Positions 24,400 through 36,997 of a DNA stretch of 64,000 nt are shown piece after piece. Within the stretch, counting starts at the first letter, position 1; the number at the start of each line of letters is the position of its first letter. The notes beneath the pieces were generated by a model. That model searched no databases. It was not told the DNA's origin and was given only the letters and a program-made list of their open reading frames with translations. Source of the DNA: Eucalyptus grandis. Taxonomy: Eukaryota > Streptophyta > Magnoliopsida > Myrtales > Myrtaceae. The position numbers and the translations under genes are program-made. The DNA is taken from NCBI RefSeq assembly GCF_016545825.1, contig NC_052619.1, positions 71,868,115 through 71,932,114 of the forward strand. The letters run 5' to 3'.

Positions 24400-25640
24400 T
24401 TCGTCTCGTCTAACTTTCACCTTTTTTCCTCCTAAAGTGGTGGATAGCCAATTAGCCATCATTGATGTCGCTGGTCTAATCCTCTTTCACTTTTTTACTT
24501 TTCATTCAATTCAAATGAGGTTGGCTGCTGGTAGTCTTGTTGAAATGCACTACCTAATCTAGCGTCTGCGAGAGATCTCCTTTAAAATATAAAAACGTGG
24601 TTTTTATTACAGGAGGCTACTAGGGGAGCGAGTAGGGACCTCGTGCTGGGTTTTTTTTTTTTTTATGGTAAAAACCCCGTGCTGGTTTTGGTTTTGGTTT
24701 TGGTTTTGGCTGAAAATGTACGAAAGCATTAATAGTCAGTCACCTACATCGCGAAACGTGCCCACCTACCCATCTTGGACCCCACGCCCCGTCGTCTCTA
24801 CACGTTGCCCTTCTTCTTATCTATTCAATTTGAATTCAGTCTCTTTGGTTTTACATCTGATTCCAGTGCACAATTGATAAAATATATATCGAAACTCAGC
24901 GTTACATGACATGCATTTAAATGGAGGGATATGAATCGAGGCCTTGTCAAAATAAAGTTGTATGCGTATGATCGGCTGCCGTGTATCATTTTCAAGCGCC
25001 CACCGGAGCGCTTCTGCTTCTAGTCCTCACTATTGGCTCGCGGGCCATTCTATTGCGCGGGCTAGATGTGTAATCTTTCTTGGAAGCGGATGTTTATATG
25101 GTTTAATATTAGGGGTATGACTTATTGGTTCTCATTCCGCTTAAATGTTAAAAGCATGCGACGTGATGTAAGGTACACGCATACTACGACTTAAGCATGT
25201 ACTCATTTTGTGATTTTTGTGTAATCAATTCACAAATATTTCCATCAACCATTAACCTACTTATGATAAATCGCTAAGTTCGACTGGAATTTGAGACGTG
25301 GAGAGATAACGTGAACTAAGAAAATACTTGATGCATGCCAAGGAAGTTATTATATTTATCCTTAGGAATAATATATGTGAAAAAATAAGGATATTCTAGG
25401 AAATTGAAAGAAAATTTCATTTCCTTTAGATATATGAGGGCTCAACTTGTTGCACGAGAAGCATAAATAGTATTTCTTTTTCCAGGTATGCTTGGGCTCT
25501 TGTAATTATAGCACCTCTCTCAAACTCATAACAATTAATTTGTTAATATAATTTGCAAATGTCCAAAATGATAAATAGTAACTATTAATTCGTGTATTCT
25601 ATTCAGATGTATACCAAACCGCATTTCAATTTTTTTTTTT
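24400..25640. other. Gene-free intergenic sequence
   Basis: No gene is supported. It contains a short (TTTTGG)4 array at about 24,684-24,708 and AT-rich stretches. Confidence 0.4.
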
Positions 25641-25649
25641 AAAAGTGTT

Positions 25650-26190
25650 TTAGGGTCGGTTTGTTAACTTATCCAATAATGATAGATTCTATTATTTTGT
25701 TCCTAAAACAAAAAAAAAAAAAAAAATACAGAAATTCGTTTGGTAAATTTTCGATTCACGAGAACAAATTTGTCCCCAAGAATAGATATGAAACAAAATC
25801 AAGGAAGTAAAAATTGCTTATTTGTTTTTCAGAAAATTTCTATAATCAAGCCCAACCTATTTTTTTTTCTCTTTTCTTTTCTTCTTTTCTCCTTCTCTCT
25901 TCTTCTTCTTCTTAGCCGATCACTAGTCACTGTCAAGCGATGGCCGGCAACCGGCCCCAAAGAATAAGGAAGAAGAAGAGAAAAAGGAAAAAGAAAAAAT
26001 AAGAAATATAAAAATAATAAAAATATAATAAAAATATTTAAAAATGAAAAGAAACAAAAAAATTTAAAGATTTCTACCTAACACATTTCTATTCCAGAAA
26101 TAAAAAAAATTTAGGTAGTTACTAAACGCATCCAAATGTTCAAAAATTAGTCATTTAGTAGCCATTTCATTCCCCATAATAAAATGGCTA
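25650..26190. mobile_element. Non-autonomous element-like repeat with GC-rich core
   Basis: Same plan as 7,960-8,480: AT-rich arm (ggtttgttaacttatcc at the left), a pyrimidine tract at 25,860-25,910, a short GC core (25,915-25,965), a purine tract, then an arm ending in a tttctattccagaaat-type motif and a 'ttactaaacgcatcc'-type motif. Probably a MITE family member. Confidence 0.4.
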
Positions 26191-26435
26191 CCAAATACAC
26201 CCTTAAAGGAACATTAGTGTGTTTCGAATTACTATCTATTTTTCGTCCTTGTGAATTTCAATAGAAATATATAATCCGTAATAATTTGTTTTAGCTTTTA
26301 CCGAATCATGGTATCAAACCACAACGAGAATAAAAAAAAAACATAACCCGCACAATGCACGAGATTGGAACCGGTCATTATTAAAGAGCGACATGCTCAA
26401 AGGGGTTACAATAAAAAGTCGGGAAAGCCCTTGAT

Positions 26436-26633
26436 TTAGTTCTGTAGAGGATACTTGCCTCCTTCCTTCATTTCTGGAGGTCCGCCCCCCGGATCTCCGG
26501 GGCAGCATTTTATGTCCCGGGCGCAACAAATCGGGGACGTCGTGGTGCCGGGGATTGCTAATGCCAAGAATGCTAAGAAGGCGACCACGGCGTGCTTCAA
26601 TACGGACCTCATTGAAAACGTTGTGGGGTCCAT
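26436..26633 (-). CDS. Small secreted Cys-rich peptide, copy 1 (65 aa)
   Basis: Uninterrupted 65-codon frame with ATG at 26,633 and stop at 26,436. A second in-frame Met at residue 8 starts a typical signal peptide: MRS, a hydrophobic stretch of about 15 residues and a small-residue cleavage region near IPGTTTS. The predicted mature part is about 35 residues with two Cys pairs in the pattern CCARDxxCC, followed by a Gly/Pro-rich linker and a GGKYP motif near the C-terminus. Copy 2 at 32,450-32,626 has the same start, signal peptide and motifs, and this conservation argues for a real gene. I do not recognise the family; a signalling or antimicrobial peptide is possible but unproven. Expression is not visible from sequence. 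Confidence 0.5.
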   Translation of the reverse strand: MDPTTFSMRSVLKHAVVAFLAFLALAIPGTTTSPICCARDIKCCPGDPGGGPPEMKEGGKYPLQN

Positions 26634-26788
26634 TATTATGTAAAGGAAGGGGGATTTTCATTTTATCTTATTTTATGGTCTTTTTTTAGGGGCTTTGCTT
26701 GTTGAAGATGTATAGGACTCTGGAAATCCCCTATCTTTCTTTTAGGTAAAAGGAAGAGGTGGAAACCATTAGATGCATTTATAATTGC

Positions 26789-29700
26789 TGTTGACACCTA
26801 AATTTTGGCGATCCATTTAGTCATTTATTGCATAAAAAATTAGGGGTTAATTTTATCCCTGAAAAAAAATATTAATTGCATAGCTACATTTAGTTTGCAT
26901 ATTTTGCATTTTATTTATTGGACCGGTGGCGGATGGGTCGAATTTGTGTTTTTGAATTTTAAATTAATAGGCCGGGCTAGGCCCATGAAAGGATAAAATT
27001 AACCCAAGTCCGTCGTTATTTTTAATTGATTATCTTTGCGAAAAAATTAAGATTTGATGCGATATTATGGTTTTTGAAAATTAAAAAAAAAAAAATCTCA
27101 TTGTAATCTTATTTTTTATCAATAGATGATGAAATCGGGGAGAATATTTTTAGATAAGGATTTTTGTGATCAAGAGGTTATAAGTAATATTCGGGAGATG
27201 AAAATATTTAAAAAAAAAAAAATGCTGTTTTGCGTCGCCTATAAAAGGATACGTACGGATAAATCGTGGGGGACTTCTCCGGAGAAAAAAATTCAGAAAA
27301 GAAAAGAGAAGGAAAAGAAAATTTTTCTGCAAAAAGTGCAAAAGGAAAAACTGCAGAAAAAAGAAAAGTCAGAACGTGAGAGAGATTGAGAGAGGAGAAA
27401 AGTAAAAACGGTAAAGGTTGATTTGACCTTTACTGTTCATCATCTTCCCAAATCCGCTGCCTCGCCAATCCGCGTGCTCCGCCTCATCTCCAATCCGCGC
27501 TGGTTCGTGACGCCGGAGCCACTCCTCACCCGCCGCCGCTGCAACTCGCGGAGACCCCGACGCGCCGACCGTGCGTTGCACCGGCACCGCGACGCCAGCC
27601 TCCAACGCACCACGGCCCCACTCCGCCGCGCCGCTCGCCTGACGCTGTGCCGCGTCCGTCGCCACCCTCACCGCTCCTGCAACTCTACACCGAAGCACCA
27701 CCGACGCCACCAGAGCCCCAAATCAGCCGGACCCGAGCCAGATCTGCCCGTGCCGCTTGCCTACACCGGCCGCCGAGCCACCGGCGACCCAGAATCGCGC
27801 CGCCGCCGAGCCAACCTTCCCCGTGCCGCCGCGTCGACGACCCGCGCCACCACCGCCCTCACTCCGCGCCGCGACGCTCGCCCCGATCCGGTTCTCTCAC
27901 TGAACGTCGCGCCCAACAGCCCGATCCAGACGCCGGAGCTCCTCATCGCAGCCACCAGAGGCCTCCCGCCGTCCCTGCAACGCCCCGCCGGCTGAAGCTC
28001 GTGATCCGAGCGCCCCGACGCAGCCCCCGCGACGCAGGCCCGTGCCGACCCACGACAATCTCCTCGCCGGAGCTCCTCACCGTGCACCTGCTGTGCCCTC
28101 GCCGGAGCTCTGACGCCGGCCATCCTCCGCCCGGCGCCGTCCACCATTGTTGCCTTTTTTTTTTAATTTCCTTTTTTGGTGATTTACTTTTTATCCTTTT
28201 ATTTTTATTTTTTTATCTAGTTATTTTAAGTGCTGTCATTTTTGCTTAAGTTAGAACATGGGATGTCAATTTTAATTATTTGTATAGTTTAGGCATTATC
28301 CTTAAGGTTTTGCTCAAAACTATATAATTATTAATTTGGTTAAAGTAAGACGTCGGATCATTTTTTTAATTATATTAATTTTTGGGCATTTTGTCGATAA
28401 CACATTAATTGTTGAATCAATATAACTATTAATTTGATCCGTAAGAATTTGGATCAGATTTTTAGTTATTTTGATCTTTTGTCATGACATTCGGGATTAT
28501 AGTAATCGTTAATTTGACCTTGTGAGATGACGGGTTATTTTTTCGATCATTGTAATTCTTTATTTGATTGGATGCCTTGATTAGTTTAGATTTAATGTTT
28601 AGTTGGTAATTGCATTGTTTTGAAAAAACCACTAAAAAAATCTAAAAAATATTTGAATTAGGATTCAGTTTGTTTTAGAATATTTTTCGTTATCTTGCAT
28701 ATCTAGAATAGGGATTTTATTCCGAATTTAAAAAATAAAAAAATCCAAAAAAAGAAAGTGATTCATTTAGGTTGTTAGTTTTTATTTGAATTGCATGTTT
28801 AATTATGTGAAGTTTTAATTTCGAATTTCTTAAAGAAAAACACAAGAAAATCATTGTGCATTTTAGATTAGAATTGCATGTTTCATTTTAAATTTAGATA
28901 ATCTTTTTAGATAAATTGCATCTTAGATTTAGATAATGTCTTAGTTTAAATTAGGATTTAATATGACTTAATCCCTAGTTTAAATTAGATAGAATCTTAA
29001 TCTAGCTAGATCACTTTTGCATTTTTAAATTTCGAATTTCATAAAATTTGTCTTAGGATAAATTAGTTGCAATTTCCAGGAATAGATTGCATTTTTAGAA
29101 TAGAAAAATCATGTGCACGTTATATAGAATTAAGTCCATGAAATTAGTGATTATTGTTAGGTTCATTTCTAATTAGAAATTGCCCGTCATTAGATTATGT
29201 CATTTAATAAATGTCGCTTGATATATAGCTCGCATGTCATTTTAGGTTAAATAATTTTGTATGTCATTACATCGCATTGCATGTCATTAGAATTAGGTCA
29301 TTTAGATCGCATTTAATTATTGCATAGATTCTTCATGTCATATAGTTTAGGTCATGTTGCCATGTCATATTAGATTATTAGCATGCATCGCATGATTCTC
29401 ATTAAATAAAGTGAAAACAAAAATTGAGTAATTGCTTGTTAATTAGAAACCATATCTAGGGTTGTTGATGTGGATTTTAATTTAACACCGCAGATGCTTG
29501 TTTTCGTTGCTTTTAGGTAAATTCTACATTATTTAATTGCTTTGGTGTTAAATTGGTAGTTTGCACACCCGTATGATCACCTCACATGTTAGGGAGATAG
29601 TTTAAAATCAATTCAATTGCCAAACATTTTTGAAAATAAAAAAAATGGTACCGAAATGGCATTAGAGAAATCTAATGTAATCAAGTCCCCGTACCCTTAG

Positions 29701-29933
29701 TCTCTGGTTCGTATGAGTAAAGTAATTCTCCTATTATTTTACTTAGGTGTCTAATCGACCTACCATAAACTGATTAGTGGCGACTCCTAAATAAAAATCA
29801 ATTTGCATGTTAAGAAATTTGAATCTAAGTCGTGAATTGGTATGGGCTTGGGAGAATCCGAGCTAAGCTTAAAGACTTAGTAATCCATTAACCTAGTTTT
29901 AGGTGGTGAACCCGCGAAAATTAGGTCGCGACA
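26789..29933 (+). mobile_element. Solo LTR (3,145 bp), likely Ty3/gypsy Tat/Ogre-type
   Basis: Begins TGTTGACACC and ends GTCGCGACA (TG...CA with TGT/ACA terminal inverted bases). It is flanked by a perfect 5 bp target duplication ATTGC at 26784-26788 and 29934-29938. The paralogous tandem copy has the empty site with a single ATTGC (about 32,797). There is a TATA box (TATAAAAG) at 27,240-27,247, consistent with a U3/R promoter. A very GC-rich segment at 27,430-28,140 and a tggcgactcc motif near 29,780 recall large Tat/Ogre LTRs. The orientation is assigned from the TATA box. No gag-pol remains, so recombination between two LTRs is inferred. Confidence 0.85.
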
Positions 29934-30552
29934 ATTGCATTGAAGATTGCGTCATATTTGGGAGTTTCGAATTACTTCTTTTGCAAAAAATACGTTATTT
30001 ATGAGGCAGCCCTATTTCAACCACCATTTAATTAACGTGGTGGCCGTTTTCTACTTCTATATGGCTTTTAGTTGCCACAATTAACAATTTCACATTTTTT
30101 TTTTCCATTTATTGTGGGCTTCATGCTCGCATTTGTAATGTTGGATTAAGTTTTGTAGAAATTACTTTTGTTGATTTTTTTTTTGTTTAAGAAACTTAAT
30201 CTGTTCTACTTGGCGAATAAAATTTTTGACGCCCACGAGTTTTTAATGTGATCATTTGTTTATAAACTTACACTTTTATTGTGCTTATCACCATTACCTT
30301 CTCTTATTAATCATCATCTGTATACATAAACATACAATGGGATCATAGGATGAAATCAAAAAAGACCCTCTTTAAAGATTTTTTAAAATATAATCACAGG
30401 TACTTTTTCCAATGAGAAATTTTAAAAGGCATAAAATAGTAATTTTTTAAAATCATCGTTTTGAATTGATAAAAACTTATATCATCCATGGAATGTCTAC
30501 AATAAAAATATCAAGATTTCTCATTGTACATAACTTTTTCACATCAGTGTTT

Positions 30553-31550
30553 TCAATGTATTATTGGATACTTGTAAAATGTCTTTACATGCTCTATGTA
30601 AAGATATTTCACAAATGATAAGGAAATTAAAAGAGCTATTTGATTTCTTAAATTAAGAGACTTGATATATATTATTTGATTTATTAAATTAAGAGGCTTG
30701 ATATATATATTCTTGAAAATTTCTCTTTGGGTCCCCCGCATGACGTTTGACCGTCCCACGGTTAAAGGAAAGCCATAAAAGTTTACATGGAATACCCACA
30801 ATAAACAAAAATAAAATATGTGAAATATTTTAATTATGGCAATTGGACCTTAAATAAATAAAAGGCAGGCCGTTGCTTTAAACTGCAATTAAATGATTAA
30901 GGGCAATTTGTCTTTTAGTGAAAATATGGGTGGATTAAGTATTAATACGGGTTCTGACCAAAAAAAAAGTATTAATACGGGTGAAAATAGCACCACCCTA
31001 TTAATAACTTCCAAAACATAGGTACGATGGTAAAGAAGATTGAAGCATTTTTCCTTTGTTGAAACATTTTACCGGAATGGACCAAATTTTAAGAGACAAT
31101 ACATGCAAGAAAAGGAAACGAAATCGCTACATGTAATTAGTGCCACATTAGATTTGATTGCAATAAGCTAGTTCAAATCTAATAATCTAAGATTAAGACG
31201 TGATACCGGATGTTAAGCGGGCGGACTTGTGGAGTATTGCCATGGGCTACGTGGGACAAGAGGCGTCCAACCAACATTTGACGAAATCTTCCATGTAACA
31301 TCTTTAGGACGATGTTTTTTATGGCATTGAATCTCTCTATAATTCATGAAAATATCCTTTACAACATTTTTTACAGTCTTATCATACAGGCGTTATTTAA
31401 AACTATTAAATTGCATAATCCCCAATTTTCAGTAGCTTGCAAAATGAGATATATAATTTAAAGATTATAAGATTGAAAGGATCGCCATTTTAAAGTATCC
31501 TTTATAAATGGCATGTTATATTGACAAAATAGCCATTTTAGGATACTAGA
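30553..31550. other. Right flank of peptide copy 1, gene-free
   Basis: AT-rich sequence duplicated at 33,480-34,560. It contains no open frame with protein-like features. The two copies differ by an (AT)n expansion present only in copy 2. Confidence 0.6.
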
Positions 31551-31751
31551 ATAAATAAATAAATAAATCCATTAGGTAGTCTAGTCCATCACAATGATCA
31601 CATGATTTTGCGAAATTGTGGATTAATGCAGGTAATAGTTTGTTACAAATCCTAGAGCGGAATAACTTGCGGCTTTGAAACATTACCAAGGAAAAAATAC
31701 ACTTGACTAAAAGGGAAGTTTTTATTCGTTGGCATAACCTTACTAAAAACG

Positions 31752-32130
31752 GTGGAAAATTATTTAAAAAAATCATAAACTTATTGTATCTTTACCAATT
31801 TAATCATCAATATTTTAATTATGCCAATTGAGTCAATCCGACTAATTTTTGGCTGAAAAGCTAGCAATCCTCCATGTTACGGCCTACCATTGCCGGTTAG
31901 ATTGTTAAAAAAAGAAAAGAAAAATTAAATTAAAAAGAAAAAAAATGAAGTATTATTAAAAATTATTTATGTTAGCACCAATCATGCCTCCTGCCGGCGT
32001 TTTCAAAATTGGTCCAATGGACTCAATTTACAAAACATGAAAATGTTTATGATTCAATTGACATAACTAAAAGATTAAGACTAAATTGATAAAAGCACAA
32101 TAGGTTTAAGACTTTTGAACAATATTCTCC
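31752..32130. mobile_element. Family-1 fold-back/MITE element (copy in unit 1)
   Basis: Starts with ggtggaaaattatttaaaaa followed by atcataaacttattgtatct and ends with aaaagcacaataggtttaag then actttt...acaatattctcc, which form an imperfect inverted pair. A GC-richer core with a 'ccatgttacggcctaccat' motif lies inside. It matches 34,712-35,072 and 43,796-44,238. Confidence 0.65.
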
Positions 32131-32449
32131 ATCGAGTTGATTGGGAGTCAGTTTAGTGCCTTCAATCTTATCATTTTCATTTCTTTCGTTACCTCCATAT
32201 GGACAGAACAACGGAATGACGTGTTTAGAATTAGTATATATCTTTCATCCCTTTGAATTTCAAGAAAAAAAGTATATAATCCGTAACGATTTTTGTTTTA
32301 GCATTTACCAAAATCAAACCAAAACGAGAATAATTGGAAATACCCGGGCGATGCACGAGATTGGAACCCATCATTTATTAAAGAGACATGAGTAGATGGT
32401 CATGCTCAAAGGGATTACAATAAAAGGTCGGCAAAGCCCATCATTATAT

Positions 32450-32626
32450 TTAGTTATGGGGAGGATACTTACGCCCGCCCTCCAGATATCCGTTGCAGCA
32501 GGCTCTGTCCCGGGCACAACAGATCGGGAACGCTGTGGCGCCGGGGATTGCCGATGCCAATAGCGCTAACAAGGCGACCGCGGCGAGCTTCAACACGGAC
32601 CTCATTGAAAAAGTTGCAGCGTCCAT
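32450..32626 (-). CDS. Small secreted Cys-rich peptide, copy 2 (58 aa)
   Basis: 58-codon frame, ATG 32,626, stop TAA 32,450-32,452. Signal peptide MRSVLKLAAVALLALLASA (from the Met at residue 8) with a cleavage region near PGATA. The mature peptide of about 26-28 residues contains the same CCARDxxCC cluster as copy 1 and the C-terminal GGRKYP motif, but lacks copy 1's seven-residue Gly/Pro linker. The length difference is a multiple of three, and the substitutions keep the hydrophobic core and all four Cys, which suggests the frame has been under constraint. Function unknown. Confidence 0.55.
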   Translation of the reverse strand: MDAATFSMRSVLKLAAVALLALLASAIPGATAFPICCARDRACCNGYLEGGRKYPPHN

Positions 32627-33596
32627 TATTATGGAAAGGAATGGGGGATTTTTATTTTATTTTATTTTATTTTTAGTTTTATTTTTTTTAATTTTTTATT
32701 TAGGGGCTTTGCTCGTTGAAGATGTATAGGACCTTGGAGATCCCCATCTTTATGTAGGTAAAAGGAAGAGGTGGAAGCCGATTAGATGCATTTATGATTG
32801 CATTGAAGATTGCGTTATATTGGGGAGTTTTGAATTTCTTCCTTTGCCAAAAAATACGTTATTTGTAGGGTAGCACTATTTTCACCCTTATATGATCAAA
32901 GTGGTGGCCATTTTCCACTTCTACATGGATTTTCGTTGCCATGATTAATAACTTCTTTTTTTTTTTTTTCTTTTTGCATTTATTGTGGGCATCAAGCTCG
33001 CTTTTTTAATCTTGGATTTAACTTTTACAGAAATTAATTTTATTGATTTTTCTTTTTTACAAGAGACCTAATTCTATTCTACTTGGCGAATAAATTTATG
33101 GATCAATTGTCAAGTAAAATGTAGAAAATTTGACACAGGCAATTTTTTACTGTAATCAATTATTTATAAACTTGCGCTTTTACTGTGCACATCGACATTA
33201 CCCTTTTTTTTATTAATCGTCATTTCTATACATAAACATATAATGGGATCATAGGATGAAATTCAAAAAAAAAAACCCTCCTTAAAGATTTTTCAAAATA
33301 TAATCATAGGTACTTTTTCCAACGGAAAATTTGAAAAGGCAAAATTCAATCAAATCAATTACATAAAATAATAATTTTTAATCATCATTTTGAATTGATA
33401 AAAACTTATATTATTCATGAAATGTTTATAAGAAAAATATCAAGATTTCTCATTTTACATAACTTTTTCATGTCAATGTTTTTAGTGTATTACTAGATAC
33501 TTGTAAAATGTCTTTACGTGCTCTATGTAAAGATATTTCACAAATGATAAGGAAATTAAAAAAAAAAAAAATTTTGATGTGTGAAATTAAGAGACT

Positions 33597-33598
<2 letters not shown>

Positions 33599-33650
<52 letters not shown>
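33599..33650. repeat. (AT)26 microsatellite with poly-T
   Basis: Perfect AT run followed by a T homopolymer to about 33,669. The paralogous place in copy 1 (about 30,668-30,715) has only short tatata words, so the expansion postdates the duplication. Confidence 0.95.
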
Positions 33651-33667
<17 letters not shown>

Positions 33668-34711
33668 TTGACAAAACTCATATATGCGGAAGTAAATTCT
33701 AAAAATAGAAAAGGAAACATAGTGCATTTAATATACATTATATACCCACAATAAATAAAAAGAAAATATATGAAATGTCTTAATTATGGCAACCGGATCT
33801 TAAATAAATAAAAAGTGGGGCCACCATTTGAAATTGATTGAATGATCAACGGCGGTTTGTCTTTTTAGTGAAAATATGGGTGGATTAAGTATTAATATGG
33901 GGTTGGAAATAGCACCACCCTATTTATAATTTCTAAAACATATGTATGATGATAAAGAAGATCGAAGCATTTTCCTTTGTTGAAAGATTTTACGGAATAA
34001 ATCAAATTTCAAGAGATAATACATGCAGAAGAGGAAACAAATCGATACATGTAATTAGTGCCACATTAGATTTGATTGCAATAAGCTAGTTTAAATATAA
34101 TAATCTAAGATTAAGATGTGACACTAGATGTTAAGCAAGTAGACTTGTAGCGTATTGCCATGGGCTACGTGGGACAACAGGCGTCTGACCAACATTGGGA
34201 GGAAATCTTCCATGTAACATCTTTACGACGATGCTCGTTATGGTGTTGAATCTCCCGTATTATTCACAAAAATATCCTTTACAACCATTTTTACAATCTT
34301 GTTAAACAAGCGTTATTTTTCGACCAAAAAAAAAAAAAAAAACAAGCGTTATTTTAAATTATTAAATTTATAGAATCGTCAATTTGCAGTAGCCTGCAAA
34401 ATGAGATATATAATTTAAAGATTATAAGATTGATAGAATCGCCATTTTAAGCATCATTTATAAATGGCATGTTATATTGACAAAATAGCCATTTTAGGAT
34501 ACTATAATTAAAAAAAAAAAAATCCATTAGGTAATCTGGCCTGTCACAACGATCACATTATTTTGCGAAAATTATGCATTAATGCAGGCAATAATTCATT
34601 ACAAATCCTAGAGCGGAATAACTTGCGCTTTGAAAATTACCAAAGATGTGGAAAAATTATACTTGACAAATAGAGAAGAATTTAATTCGTTGGTATAACC
34701 TTACTAAAAAT

Positions 34712-35072
34712 GATGAAAAATCATCCAAAAGTCTTAAATTTATTGTACTTTTATCAATTTAGTCATAAACCTTTCGATTATATCAATTTAGTCCATCCGA
34801 CAAGTTTTTGGTTGGAAAGCCAACTATCCTACATGGTATAGCCTACCATCACTGGCCAGAGTTGTATAAAAGATCAAAGAGAACAAAAGAAAATGACAGA
34901 GAATAAATAAATAAAATATTATAAAATTATTAAAAATTATTTATGTCAGCGCCGGCTATGCCTTGTGCCGACATTCCAAAATTGGTCCGATAGACCTAAT
35001 TAACACAATTAAAGGGTTTATGACTAAATTGATTAAAGTACAATAGGTTTAAGATTTTTTTGACAATATTCT
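34712..35072. mobile_element. Family-1 fold-back/MITE element (copy in unit 2)
   Basis: Inverted outer ends aaaagtcttaaatttattgt and acaataggtttaagattttt, with the internal 'ggtatagcctaccatcactgg' core. Paralogous to 31,752-32,130. Confidence 0.65.
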
Positions 35073-35439
35073 CCATGGGTGGCCCTTGAGTTGATTGGAG
35101 TCAAACTCATTTCAGTCCTTATTGGTTTAGCACCTTGGATCTTATCATTTATTTCATTTGTGACCCGGATAGGATAATAGAAGGACTTGATTACAGTAAT
35201 TTGATAAGACCTTATTGTACTTCCACAATAAATTTTAGGAATCCCCGTACACTCATATCATTGTAAAAATTACCAAAAAGGAGATTTCGTCATAATATGC
35301 TTATTTGGATTAAACTTATTTCCATCGGTCACGATTAGGACTTGCTTTTCATGATGATGCTCGATGTGGTGGTGAATCTTCCATGCCATACATAAAAATT
35401 TCCATTACACCCTTTTTTTTTTTTTGAAAAATTTTAAAT

Positions 35440-36982
35440 AAGGGTCCGAAGTAATCTTGTTTTCTTAAATAAGAATTTGGAATGGACCTTATTTCAAATA
35501 AGAGCCTGAAGTAACTACATTAACCTCAAAGAACGGATAAAGTAAAAAATATGCCTTATATCGACAAATCAAGATAATTTGCAGTGAATTAAATTATTTT
35601 ATTATCATAATTGGGTGATACCAGAGACATTTATGAGTAGTAGGAATAATAAACATCTACAAGACGTCCTCTCGTAGAAACAACGGATGAATGTCAAAAC
35701 AAAGATTTCAAGATAAAAGTTAAATTTTTAACAAAGTAATTGACTTTACGTTTTACGTTTTTATTAATTAAAAATTGTAGTGTTTTTATTGCTGGCGACA
35801 CGAGTGAACCTTGTCTCGTGTGAAGAATTTCAAAAGTCGTGTAATTATTTTACCCGAAGGAGAGAAATTGAATAGGGAAAAAAATACTTTTGGCATTTTG
35901 CTTTGCTTGAAAATGAAGGTTTTTGTTATAAGGTTAATGCCCTAAAAAACTCAAAATAGTATACATGTTAAAAATTTACCCAAAACTATTTTTGTAATCA
36001 TGAAAAATTTCAAATTGGTATATCTGTGATAAATTTATCTCAAATGATAATAAAAAAAACCCTAAAATGGTATACTTGTAACAAATTTACCACAAACTAA
36101 TTTATTCGACCACAAAAAACTCCAAACTAATACATTTGTGACAATATGCCTTTTAATTAAATTGGATTAATACCACAAAAATTACAAAAATTGCATAACT
36201 GACAAATGAATGGTAAAATCTCAAACCGATATACCCCGCTTAATTGTCACATGTCATTAAATTGATAATTTGACAGTAAAATTCAACGGAAATTAACAGA
36301 GGGTAAATTTATCAATTTGAGGTAAATTTGTCAAAGGTGTACCAATTTGGAGTTTGACAAAAAATAATTTATAGTAAATTTATCATTGTACCAGTTTGAG
36401 ATTTTTCAAAATATTAACCCTTTGTTGTAAAAGTGAAGGCTTTTCAGCGACAGTGCAACACCTGTTGATTAGTGCTACCCATCCATCAGTGCCTGTTTTG
36501 CCATCATTTAGTGTGTCAATTGGGTAGGATGCAGCTCTAGTGTAATCCATCTTCGTTAATTTGCAAGATCTCTCCATGTTCTCTCCACAAACCTCAACTC
36601 AATTTTCACTAATATAATGATTTAATTAAATAAAAATTAATATTACAAAAAACTCAAAAACACTGATAAATTTATTTTAAATTAATTTTTTGATAATAAA
36701 ATTCCAAATTAGTATACATGTAACAAATTTACTCAAATATATTTTTTTGACCATAAAAAATCCTAAATCGGTATATTAGTCACCCTCCATTAAATTGGAT
36801 TAATATTGCGAAACCCCAAATTGGTAGAGCCATCAATTGCCACGTGTCATTTGACTTAGCAATTTAATAATAAAATTTAACGGAAATCAATAGAGAGTAA
36901 ATTTGTTATAGGTGTACCAATCTAGAATTTTTATTGAATTAAATTTTTTGCAATGTATCAATTTAAGATTTTCATAGTACTA
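35440..36982. other. Gene-free AT-rich repeat debris
   Basis: No gene. From about 35,930 to 36,960 the sequence is built from imperfect repeats of a 'aatcccaaattggtatacttgtgacaaatttac' theme in both orientations, repeated at least five times. This suggests another degenerate inverted-repeat element. Confidence 0.45.
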
Positions 36983-36997
36983 ATATACTAGTCTTGA

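Larger units (their letters stand above)
26214..32140. repeat. Tandem duplication, copy 1 (with LTR insertion)
   Basis: Colinear with 32,200-35,080. Without the LTR at 26,789-29,933 the copy is about 2.8 kb. Matching landmarks are gcacgagattggaacc, the peptide frame, the 'gtaaaaggaagaggtgga' block, 'aaaaatacgttattt', 'tacatgtaattagtgccacattagatttgattgcaataagctagtt' and the family-1 MITE at the right end. Confidence 0.85.
32200..35080. repeat. Tandem duplication, copy 2 (~2.9 kb)
   Basis: Second copy of the unit at 26,214-32,140, without the LTR. It carries peptide copy 2, an (AT)26 expansion and a family-1 MITE. The right margin continues into sequence (35,080-35,440) that is again similar to 44,240-44,580, so a third unit exists in part further right. 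Confidence 0.85.

Noticed and set aside
27423..28249. Two long plus-strand frames and one minus-strand frame of 128-200 codons
   Set aside because: They overlap in different frames in the GC-rich part of the solo LTR and give Pro/Arg-rich nonsense-like sequence.
33468..33738. Frames encoding runs of Ile-Tyr
   Set aside because: Translations of the (AT)n microsatellite.
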